From Pisolithus tinctorius (taxonomy: Eukaryota > Basidiomycota > Agaricomycetes > Boletales > Pisolithaceae): a stretch of 64,000 nucleotides of DNA. The notes beneath the pieces were generated by a model. That model had not been told where the DNA came from. It was given only the letters and a program-made list of their open reading frames with translations, and made no database searches. A program made the position numbers and the translations under genes. Each line of letters begins with the position of its first letter. The stretch's first letter is position 1. Location of the stretch: positions 496,001 to 560,000 of the forward strand of contig JANFAH010000031.1 of the NCBI GenBank assembly GCA_024663395.1. The letters are read 5' to 3'. Below, one piece after another: positions 45,503 to 55,101 of the stretch.

Positions 45503-46645
45503 ATGAACCCCCGAAACAACCGACGTTGGGCGCCGTTGCAACCCACTCGTGAAGAATCGTCGTCTGATGAAGAACAGGAGAGCACTGTCACTGACACCTC
45601 CTCCAACGAACCCGAACAACCAGATAGAGGCTTTACCTCTGGTATCCTCTTGAACCTTTTCACCCAGTCCCTCGTGTCACTTGGTACTCCTATCCCACCA
45701 GTACCCACCACACTTCCTACACCCCCGATCCAACCACAGAATACGATGTCCGGTTCATCATCGAAGGCACCGGTCAGCAATGCCACCAAAACCACAGAAC
45801 TGAAGATTGGTGCTCCATCCGATTTTGATGGAAACCAGAAGAACGCCATGAGCTGGCTGTACTCCGTACAGACCTATCTCTTGGTAAACGAAGAACTATA
45901 CGACACTGACACCAAAAAGGTGGTCTACACCCTGTCATATATGAAGAAAGATGTTGCCCGTTCCTGGGCCGCCACCTTCCAGAAAACATCTCTGGAAAAG
46001 AACCCCCCGAGTTTCGGCACCTTTACCAATTTTGTAAAAGATTTCAAAGCATCGTTCACCTCCGCCGACACTGCAGGAACCGCTATCGCCAAATTGTGGA
46101 CCCTGAAACAAAAAGATTCGATGGAACAGTACATCACCAACTTCCGAACCGCTGCAGCTGACTCAACCATCATGGAAGACGTCGCCTTGATTGAGTTCTT
46201 CTCACTAGGACTCAAACCTTTCATCGCAAACCGAATCCACATGATGGAAACCACCCCCACTAAGATCACTGAGTGGTACACCCAAGCACAGAAGTTCGAC
46301 GCTAAATGGAGAAAGGTCAATGAAGCCTTTGGAAAGAAAGAAAAGAAAACATTCCACCCCAGGAACAATTTTGCCGAAGAAAAAGATCCTAACGCTATGG
46401 ACGTGGATGGAGTGAGACTCTCCAAGGAAGAGCGAGACCATCACATCAAAGAAGGAAGATGTTTTGGTTGCGGAAACAAAGGACATCTCTCTCGAGAATG
46501 TCCTGACAAGGGGAGGACTCCCCAGAAAAAAGTAAAGAAGATCTGCAAAATTGTGGAGGTAGAGGAAAGTGACGATGAAGAAAAAGTTGCCGGTCCATCC
46601 ATCACTCTAGTTAATATCGCTAGAGCTCTTGGGAAGGATTTTTGA
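45503..46645 (+). CDS. G2b Gag
   Basis: 380 residues, intact. A serine/acid-rich N-terminus (EESSSDEEQESTVTD) is followed by a capsid region starting IGAPSDFDGNQKNAMSWLY, with LIEFFSLGLKPFIANRI and TEWYTQAQKFDAKW, then a basic stretch and one zinc knuckle CFGCGNKGHLSREC (CX2CX4HX4C). It forms the particle and binds RNA. It ends GAT TTT TGA, with pol beginning one base back in the -1 frame. The ATG at 45503 lies 54 bases after the LTR, at the same place as in G2a. Confidence 0.93.
   Translation: MNPRNNRRWAPLQPTREESSSDEEQESTVTDTSSNEPEQPDRGFTSGILLNLFTQSLVSLGTPIPPVPTTLPTPPIQPQNTMSGSSSKAPVSNATKTTELKIGAPSDFDGNQKNAMSWLYSVQTYLLVNEELYDTDTKKVVYTLSYMKKDVARSWAATFQKTSLEKNPPSFGTFTNFVKDFKASFTSADTAGTAIAKLWTLKQKDSMEQYITNFRTAAADSTIMEDVALIEFFSLGLKPFIANRIHMMETTPTKITEWYTQAQKFDAKWRKVNEAFGKKEKKTFHPRNNFAEEKDPNAMDVDGVRLSKEERDHHIKEGRCFGCGNKGHLSRECPDKGRTPQKKVKKICKIVEVEESDDEEKVAGPSITLVNIARALGKDF
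46637..46645 (+). promoter_or_regulatory. Candidate -1 frameshift site at the gag stop
   Basis: GATTTTTGA: the TTT codon before the stop can re-pair on TTT one base upstream, entering the pol frame. All three G2 copies keep AAGGATTTTT directly before three different stops (TGA here, TAA at 24658, TAG at 60711), and pol is always in the -1 frame. Not a classical heptamer; function inferred. Confidence 0.5.
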
Positions 46646-49600
46646 AAGGGAACTCTGCGTTGACGCCAGATGTTCCCCAAACCAAGGACAGTTTAGTTTC
46701 TGTTGCGCCTGTACTTGTAATGTCTACACCAGAACGTACTATGCAGATCCCCATTTCCCTCTACACATCAGGAACTACCTTGAAAGTCGTCAACACTACC
46801 GCTCTGGTTGACTCCAGAGCAGAAATTTCTTGCATTGATTGGGGTTTTGTGCGAAAGCACCGAATCCCCACTCAATGCCTCGCCAAACCCATCCTCGCCA
46901 AAAATGCCGATGGAACCCAGAACTCAAAAGGAAGAATATTATTTTCCGCCACCCTCTACTTCAAGGTTAAAGGACTCATCCACCAGTCCTTTTTCCATGT
47001 CATCAACTGTGGGACGGAAAATGTAATTCTAGGTCTCCCTTGGCTCCAAGAAAACAACCCTGTCGTAGACTGGAGAATGGGCACGTTATCTATCAACGAG
47101 AAAACTGATAGATCAAAGGAATTAAGATGCAACGTCTCTTCCGTTGCCATCGAAGAACCAACTGTGAATCTTGTGCCCCCTGTTGAAAAGAAGGGGATAA
47201 ACAGATTCATGGATTATGAAGAACCGGAAGACAAGACCATCCGAGCACACTTCGTGATGTCGGTTGGAAAGCTTGTTGAAGAAGCCAAGAAGGTCAACCC
47301 CAACAATAACCTTCTTCGAAAGATCACCATGGCTATGGAGTTAGCCCAAGAAGAACATAAAAAGAAACCGAAGGCTGTCCTCCCTAAGGACTATGAAGAC
47401 TTCGCCTCGGTTTTCGAGAAACCATCCGATGGGATTCTACCCCCATCGAGACCATACAACCATGCCATAAACCTTGTAGAAGACTTTGTCCCCAAGGTGG
47501 CTAAAGCATATCCACTCTCTCCCTCAGAACGAGAGTCCGCAGAAAGGTTTATCGAAGAGAACCTTCGGGAAGGGAAGATCCGCCCCTCGAAGTCTCCCCA
47601 GGCCACCCCCTTCTTCTTCGTAGGAAAGAAAGATGGTTCCTTGCGCCCCTGTCAAGACTACAGGTACCTAAACAAAAATATGGTGAAGGACGCATACCCC
47701 CTTCCCCTCATTTCAGACCTTGTAGACAAATTGAAAGGAGCCTCTGTCTTCACGAAGATGGATGTCAGATCGGGCTATAACAATGTCCGCATCAAGGAAG
47801 GAGACCAATGGAAAGCTGCGTTCATCACGCATAAAGGACTCTTCAAACCAACTGTCATGTTCTTCGGGTTGTGCAACTCTCCTGCCACCTTCCAGTGATT
47901 CATGAATGACTCCTTCCAAGACATGATCGCCGAAGGATGGTTGGTCGTCTACATGGATGACCTCCTCATATTCTCAAATGACCCCGAAGAACACAAACGA
48001 AGGACCCGTCGCGTCCTCGAAAGAATGAGAGAACTTTCTCTTCCACTGAAATTGGAGAAATGTCACTTTGATCTTGCTGAAGTGGAATACCTTGGCATGA
48101 TTATTAAGGAAAATACCGTCGCCATGGACCCGGTCAAGGTCCAAGGTATTGCCGAATGGCCCGTTCCAAAAAAGGTCAAGGATGTGCGATCCTTCTTAGG
48201 ATTCACAAACTTTTACAGAAGATTCGTCCCTTACTACTCGGACATTGCACGACCACTCATTGACCTCACCAAGAAAACGGTCGACTGGAGCTGGTCAAAA
48301 AGGTGTCAGAACGCCTTTGAACTCCTCAAAAGAATCTTCATGGCACAGCTGACTCTTTGAATGCCCGACACCTCTCGACCATTCGCAATAACCACAGACG
48401 TGTCCAAATATGCAACAGGAGGGATCCTCCTTCAAGAAGACTCGAATGGACAATGGCAACCCTGTGCCTTTGTGTCCCAATCATTCAACCCCGCCAAACG
48501 AAACTACGACATCTACGATCGAGAACTTCTAGGTGTCATTTGAGCCTTGAAATCTTGGAGGCATTACCTCCATGGTTCTCCCTTCCCGATAAAGGTCTTT
48601 ACTGACCATAAAAATTTGACTTATTTTAAGTCACCACAGAACTTAAACCGTCGCCAGGCTCGCTGGCTCCTCGACCTCGCAGACTTCGATCTGCAACTAG
48701 AACATGTCCCAGGCAAAGATCTGGCTGCACCAGATGCGCTTTCCTGCCGACCCGATCATATCCCTGATGATGACGAAGATAACAAAGGAGTTACCCTCCT
48801 TCCACAAACCTTGTTCGTCAATCTTATTGACACCAACCTTACTCAGAAAGTCGCGTCTTCCTCCATGAAGGACCCTGTTGTCCAAACGGCACTTCGTGCC
48901 ATTGAAAACGTCGACATGCCACTCCCATTTAAATCCCATCTCTCTGATTGGAGATTTGATAACGGAGTGTTACTTTACAAAGACTGGGTGTATATCCCCG
49001 ACGATCCTACCCTCTGCTGGACCGTCGTGTCCAACCACCATGATCATCCCTCTGCCGGACACCCTGGTGTCCTGAAAACCCGACAACTTGTCTCATCCGA
49101 GTTTTGGTGGCCTGGACTTGCGTCCTTTGTCCAAAAATACGTTGAAGGCTGTGCTGTGTGCCAGCAAAATAAAGTAAATACTCACCCCACGACGCCACCC
49201 CTTACGCCTATTGCCTCCACCTCGACCCGTCCCTTCCAACAGATCTCTTGTGATCTGGTCACTGATCTACCTGTGTCAAATGGTTATGATTCCCTTTTGG
49301 TCGTGGTAGACCATGGGCTTACAAAGGGGGTAATTTTAACTCCAACCAAGAAAACTGCCTCTGCTGCTGACATTGCAGCACTGTTTTTCAAGAAAGTCTA
49401 CTCCCGTTTTGGGTTGTATGACAAAATTATATCTGATCGAGGCCCTCAGTTCGCCTCCGCCTTCGCAAAAGAACTGGCTTCCCTTTTGGGATACTCCCTC
49501 GCCCTGTCCACGGCATACCATCCTCAGACTGATGGGGAAACCGAACGTGTGAATCAAGAAGTGGAGACTTATCTCCGCATCTTTTGCCAAAACGACCCTG

Positions 49601-51348
49601 CCTCGTGGGTAACCAACCTTCCCATGGCAGAATTCGCGCACAACCATCGACCCCACTCCATCACACATCAATCACCGTTCTACCTCATGTACGGCTGTGA
49701 ACCGAAACCCCTTCCGTCCCTGATTGCGGAAACCCACCTTCCCGCCGCTGAGTCTAGATTCGATGAACTCAGAAAAGCTAGAGAAGAAGCCCTAGTGGCC
49801 CATGACCTAGCAAGAAAAACAATGAAAGACCGCTCGTCATGACCCTTCACCCCGTTCCAGAAAGGTGATAAGGTTTGGCTAGAAGCACGCAATTTGAAAT
49901 GCTCCTATGAAAATAGGAAACTGGCACCCAAACGAGAAGGACCCTTCACGATCTCCAACGTCCTATCTCCGATCACGTATTGCCTCACGATCCCCTCATG
50001 ATGGAAGATTCATAACGTCTTCCACACTTCTCTCCTATCGCCCTATCGCGAAAATGACATTCACAGACCGAACTTCCTGGCTCCACCACCTGATCTAGTC
50101 AATGAGGAAGAAGAGTATGAAGTTGAGGCGATAGTCGGCCATAAAAGGTCCGGCTGCGGACACGCCTTCTTAATCAAATGGAAGGGCTACCCTTCGTCCA
50201 AAAACTTGTGGCAGAAAGAGTCACACCTTGAACATGCGGACGATACGCTCTCTGCCTATAAGAAACGATTCCCCAAAGACTTCCCTCTCCAGAAACAACC
50301 CACTCGACGCTCCACCTGTACTATCAGAAACATCTCTCTTGAAATGCCTCCTCGCCGTTACACCTACCCTCGAGAACCCTCCCGTCACCACACTCCGTTT
50401 GCTCGTCAGCAACGACAGCCTGCTAGCGATCAGATGATCGCCTCTTACCGACTCTTTGTTGCTGATCCTGCCATCATAGGCACCGTTTATCATGAGGTGG
50501 ACGAAGACTCCCCTCTTGATCTTGTGTATCATGCCACTATCCAAGCTCTTCGGCTTGAAGAACTCTCTCGCTACGTCAACCGCCAGAACCCCCTTTTGTC
50601 CCCCGCCCATACCATTTTAAATGAGATCGCCGTCCAGCAGGTTCCCCTTCTGCTTAAACTCTTTGATGTCCTCAGAGGCGCAGACCTCATCTACAACGTT
50701 CGGCAATACCCCACATTGATAGCTCCCCCTCCTCCTGGGTCTAGAAGGCCCTCAACTGCTACCCTTCCCCCAGCCTCCTCCGTGTCGTCCTCCCCTCCGG
50801 TGTCGTCGCCGTCGTCATCCTCCCACTCGTCCCGCTCTCTTCGCAGAGCCGACAGACCCCATGCCTGTTGTTTATCAGGCTCTAATCCTCAGCCTTGCAA
50901 GTCTCATAGCTCGCTGTCAGAGGTGGACCCTGAGACTGCCTTTGGCGTCTCCCATGCAGAACTCGACTACACATTAAACATTGTCGAAACCCTTGCACAG
51001 CTGCTGCCGTCTCCTGTGCTGAACGCCTTAACCGAATTTGATATGCCTCTCACTCCGTCTGATCCATGCTATCGTCAAGCGTGTTACGTCTGCCACCGTC
51101 TCGGCCATATCCGTGTCAACTGTGGGCTGTATGAATGTCCCCTTTGCCACGCCACTCGTCCTGGGCATACTCAGGCCCAATGCCCCTCTTTACGCCCTCG
51201 TCGTCCTCTACAGGACAGAATTGCCACCCCTGCCTTGGTGGATGATCGTACCCTCATTGGGAGTGAGGATAACGATTTGTATGACAATGACTTTGATTTC
51301 GACGACTCTGCCATCAGCAATATGACCGGAGAACCTTACGGAGAGTAG
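46646..51348 (+). pseudogene. G2b pol with chromodomain and C-terminal zinc-knuckle extension
   Basis: One frame throughout. Protease ALVDSRAEISCIDW (expected DSGA); RT with [12 protein letters not shown] and YMDDLL at about 47950; RNase H with FAITTDVSKYATGG; H2C2 zinc (HHDHPSAGH, CAVCQ); integrase with IISDRGPQFASAF; chromodomain VEAIVGHKRSGCGHAFLIKW (about 50120-50230). The frame then runs on ~370 residues: a helical part (PLDLVYHATIQALRLEELSR), serine-rich linker, CYVCHRLGHIRVNC, CPLCHATRPGHTQAQC and an acidic tail, TAG at 51346. Five in-frame TGAs (47896, 48358, 48541, 49840, 49999) fit CGA to TGA. It would need only these reversed to be open, so decay is recent. Confidence 0.93.
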
Positions 51349-51372
51349 TTGAAGTTGGGGACTTCAATGCTT

Positions 51373-51385
51373 AGAAAGGGGGTAA
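51373..51385 (+). promoter_or_regulatory. Polypurine tract of G2b
   Basis: AGAAAGGGGGTAA immediately before the 3' LTR, the usual plus-strand primer; identical in G2a (33823-33835). Confidence 0.75.
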
Positions 51386-51836
51386 TGTTACGTTTCACCC
51401 CTAACTTTTCTCTTCACTGTACATTTACCTTGTGTTTCGGTCTGTTGGACATGTTTTCCTTTTTGAGCTGTCTTCTCTCTGATCTGATGGCTCTCTAATT
51501 CCACCACTAGCGTTACTGTCTCATAACATGCTTTAGACATGTGTCGTCGTTGTTCAACCAATGGTGTAGTTACCTCGTTACATGCGGACGCCTTGTGGCC
51601 TGTTTCCTTGTAGTATTTAGACTGCTGGCTCAAGTCCTGGAAACCCAGACTTGAGCTGCTCAATTATACGCAGCGTTCTCAGAACTTCGCCCTCAGTGTC
51701 CCTCACAAGGACCACTCTTACTGGCATTGCCCTAAATCCTCTGTCGTTTACAGAGGTTACTGAAGCCGTTGCTCAGTAGAAACCTTAGTCTGCAATTCGA
51801 GCTCTCCCTATGTCTTGACTTCGGTCGAGTGTAACA
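51386..51836 (+). repeat. 3' LTR of G2b
   Basis: 451 bp, same length as the 5' LTR and differing at a small number of positions, mostly CG against TG or CA. Confidence 0.95.
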
Positions 51837-51841
51837 GCATG

Positions 51842-52543
51842 TTGCTGATTTTTCTCATGCTGCACCTCATTGCTTGCAGGTGGCTCTGTGGCACTTCCCT
51901 CAACTCTCTGATAGGCATTGACAAAAAATTTGGGATTGTCATCTTTGATAGGTGCTTTTTGAGCTCATGAAGACCTTTGGACAGCTGCAGGTGGGATAGG
52001 GTGCAGGTATGGTGGTCATGGTCCTCTTGCCTCACCAGGGCATCACATGGACTGGCCAGTAGGCTTCCTGGTTCCTTCTGACACAGTACCACTTGCATTT
52101 TCAGTAGAAACCTGTCCCTTAGCTCCATTACTGAGATCTGGCAGGTCCTCCTCCTCTGAGAGAGATCGAGTGGGATTTTCTATGGTAAGGGTCTTGTTTT
52201 CTTCATTTTTCACCTGCCAATGGTCCCCATCACCCATAGACATGACATCATACTGATCTGCGACATCCTCTCTGCATGGATGGTCACCAATGGCTCCCTC
52301 TGCAGCCTGGTGAGTCTCCTCCTTGTTCAGCACCATTCAGTGAGCTAACCCATCTCTTTTTCCAAGCATTTCAATGTTTCCACTGATCAGGACACAGTTT
52401 GGTCCCCCTGCATCACCCTCATTGAACACAACATCTCTAGACTCTATAATTTTCCCAGTAGGCTGATGGAGGCATATGTAGGCTTTCTTATTTTCTGCAA
52501 AGCTGAGGTGCATGCATTCAATTGATTTTACATCCAGCTTTTT
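51842..52543 (-). pseudogene. Copia pol fragment, integrase-RT linker
   Basis: Minus strand: KKLDVKSIECMHLSFAENKK AYICLHQPTGKIIESRDVVFNEG is the copia linker signature (KLD...FxGY/FAENKKAY...R...SRDVxFxE). It continues, in shifted frames, into acidic low-complexity linker sequence. The segment is the continuation of the copia copy at 55102-57655, separated from it by the A element; removing the insert and one TTTTT restores the frame. Confidence 0.85.
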
Positions 52544-53107
52544 TGTCATAACTGTGCATTCACTCTAAGTCATCACTAACTCCACACCCTTTTCTGCTGG
52601 TCATTTGCTCACTCCACACCAACTCCACCCACCTTCTATCATTTACAAACCATCTCTGCTCCAACTGCTGTCAGACTTGTGTTGCTCTCCTACTGGACTG
52701 GGTGGACCATTCTCTGAGGGGTCATGTGACTACCTTCGGACTTCTCCCTGACAGCATGCAGTCAGGTACTCTGCAGCACATGCACCACATGGTCCAGCAC
52801 CTGGACTGTTTCCTTTTCTGGATGTTCTATGTTACCCACTCATATGTCCTCCATCTACCCTTCATTCATTGTCTGGGAGGTTTTACTTGAAATTTTATTA
52901 GTCTCTGTATGTCAGTTCCAATTCCGGTTACTGTACCTCTGTAGTAGTATAAATGCATGTATCATACTCCGCTGTTCCTCAGTACAAATATCAACTTAGT
53001 TCCTACTCCTTCTGTCTTCAACTTCTGCCTGTCAGAGTTATCTCTGACTCTCCATCTGTACTCTCCCTCTGAAATATGAGGGCTGAGATCATGCAAGGGG
53101 GTAGTGC

Positions 53108-54922
53108 TGTGAGTCAAAGTGAGGTTCAGTGGTGGAAGCCAACCAAAACCAACACAAAAGACAAAAAGAGCGAGTGGTGGTGTGCCTATGCAGTACCTAG
53201 ATGGTAGAACCTTTGATTTGGGAGGGTTTTTGCAAGCTACAACACTCAAAGATGAGTGCTGAGGGTTGGGGGTGCTCCTGACAAAGAGAGAGCAGGAATG
53301 CGATAGAATGTGATAGGGTAGACTTCTGTCAGCCTACAGAAGGATGGATGGTGACTTAATTCGATGTCCTGAGCTGCACTGAGCTCAGGGAGGACTTGGA
53401 GCGAAGTAAATTGATGATAGACGATAATAAGCAAAGTAGACGATAGCTAGACCCTTAATAAAGTCTCAACTATCAAAGCTGATGAATGATTTACTGAGGG
53501 ATGGTAAAATGCGAGCAAGAGGGGCTCTCTGATGTCTTCTTTTTTTATATATAGCTATCTAAGTACAGTGATTATATACAGTACAGGGGCATTGCCTATG
53601 GAAAACAAGGTGCAAACACTTGGTAAGTGATTGGTAACTGATGAGTAAGGAATGTAAGCAGTGGGTAATCATCTTAGAAAGCATTGGTGAGCATTGGTAA
53701 GGATAAGTAAGCCAAAAAGCGAAGAATCAGTAAGCAAGGCCAAAAGACTGGTAAGTATTGGCAATAAGTGAGTCAAAGACAGTCAGGATGTCAAAGTATG
53801 AGTCAAGTAATGTCAGGAACTGGGAAAGCGCACTGGAATCGCATTAGGGGGAGGCTGTGCATGTCACATCTCGAAGAGATCTCCTTTAGGCCAAAGTGGG
53901 ACAACAGAGAGGCAGCACCGATCTGATACCGATACAGTACATCCAAAAGCAGACAGGGTGAGTCAGATGTCAACAGGGGTCAAGCTTTGGGGGTCTGTGG
54001 GGTGACAGGAGCATAGGGGATCACAACTTTCCCCCCCAAACCATCCTCTCAGTGAAGCAAATAGATACTTCGTGGATGAGGCTCTGATGGAAGAGAGGAT
54101 GAAGGGGGAGCGTCTTCTGCTGTATCTTGCAATAAGGAGGCAAGATGTGCATCATACTCGTCATGGATGCGATCAGGGAGAGTGGAGAACAGTAGATTAT
54201 ACCGTAGCTGTCGCAATTTTGGGAGAATGATGGATGAGACTGGTATGAAGACATTGCAGGGAGCAGGGAGGAAGGATCCATATGCTTCTTGGACTGGAGA
54301 GACCAAAACAACCACATAAGACCTTTCCAAGTGAATGACAGACCTAAGGCGACCAAAGAATGTCCTCCTAGAGGTCATACTGACAAAAAGAACGCGCTGT
54401 CCAAGCTGGATGGGCTGAGAGGGGGCAGACGAGGATGGGATGTACCAGGATGCTTCAGGACAGAAGCTGGTAGGAACTCCTGGTAGATATACATAGCCAT
54501 GGTCCCTAGCAAAGGGGACAAGCGAAATGATTGATGTGGAGGCGGCCATATCAGAAGAATTAGCGAAATGAGTGTCTTTTGGAGGGAGTGCTGTAGAAAC
54601 GTGTGGAGTGTGCAAATCCTTTCCAATTTTGGAAGGTAGGATCGCGTGGCTGAGCACTACAAGCGAGTGTGGGAATGGTTTCGGTATCTGCAGAACTGGC
54701 GGAGATATGTCAAAAACTGGAATGCCGTACATGGGTGCTTAAGAATTTTGACCAGCGCTTAACTTGCTTTCTCCTTTTTCTTTGGCATTGATGACTCATT
54801 CTTGTGCGAGGGATGACTGCTGACATTTCTGGCTGTCCTTCTTCGCATGAGAGCTATGGTCTTCATCTCCATTCATCTGCTGTATCCATGTCCACCTCAC
54901 CAAACACCTTTGGTGTGTGACA
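53108..54922 (-). mobile_element. LTR-like element family B, copy 4 (1815 bp)
   Basis: Same ends and length as copy 1, opposite strand. Flanks are GTGC (53104-53107) and GCAC (54923-54926), while the uninterrupted A copy at 16005 has GTGC once. This is best explained by a GCGC duplication deaminated on opposite strands. Confidence 0.85.
54049..54732 (-). CDS. Orphan ORF of the B element (227 aa)
   Basis: Minus strand, MYGIPVFDISPPVLQIPKPF to ...RSIYLLH. Almost the same protein as 11975-12637, with a few substitutions such as SFHPEAS/SFCPEAS and SVIRLERS/SVIHLERS, both CpG-type. It is seven residues longer because CGA replaces the TGA of copy 1. A stop upstream (in the ...LAQE-stop stretch near 54796) limits the start to this ATG. 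No homologue recognised; no clear membrane or signal segment. Possible roles (packaging, regulation) are guesses only. Confidence 0.6.
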   Translation of the reverse strand: MYGIPVFDISPPVLQIPKPFPHSLVVLSHAILPSKIGKDLHTPHVSTALPPKDTHFANSSDMAASTSIISLVPFARDHGYVYLPGVPTSFCPEASWYIPSSSAPSQPIQLGQRVLFVSMTSRRTFFGRLRSVIHLERSYVVVLVSPVQEAYGSFLPAPCNVFIPVSSIILPKLRQLRYNLLFSTLPDRIHDEYDAHLASLLQDTAEDAPPSSSLPSEPHPRSIYLLH

Positions 54923-55101
54923 GCACATGAGCTAAACCCAATGCCCTCACTCTGCTCCGCCTTTGTCTCAGCAGACTTCATTCCTGCTGACACTCTGCTA
55001 GTTGGAGTTCTGTTCTCTTGGGTCGGACTTGCTTCTGAACCCTTCTCTAGACCTTATATAGTGTTGGAGTTGGTCAGAGTAGGCCCAGACTTGACATTTT
55101 T

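Larger units (their letters stand above)
44998..51836 (+). mobile_element. Chromovirus G2b, full length (6839 bp)
   Basis: Two 451 bp LTRs (44998-45448 and 51386-51836) with GCATG duplications (44993-44997 and 51837-51841). It is inserted in a minus-strand copia element. Gag is intact; Pol is one continuous frame broken only by five TGA codons. CpG is partly retained. Confidence 0.97.
52544..55096 (-). mobile_element. A-element solo LTR with a nested B element
   Basis: Begins TGTCATAAC and ends GACTTGACA (TG...CA, inverted TGTCA ends), flanked by TTTTT (52539-52543 and 55097-55101), a 5 bp duplication. Without the nested B copy it is about 734 bp, and a partial sister copy lies at 15616-16178. 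It inserted into the copia linker region. A minus-strand ctatataagg lies near 55050-55059; orientation follows that TATA. Confidence 0.85.
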
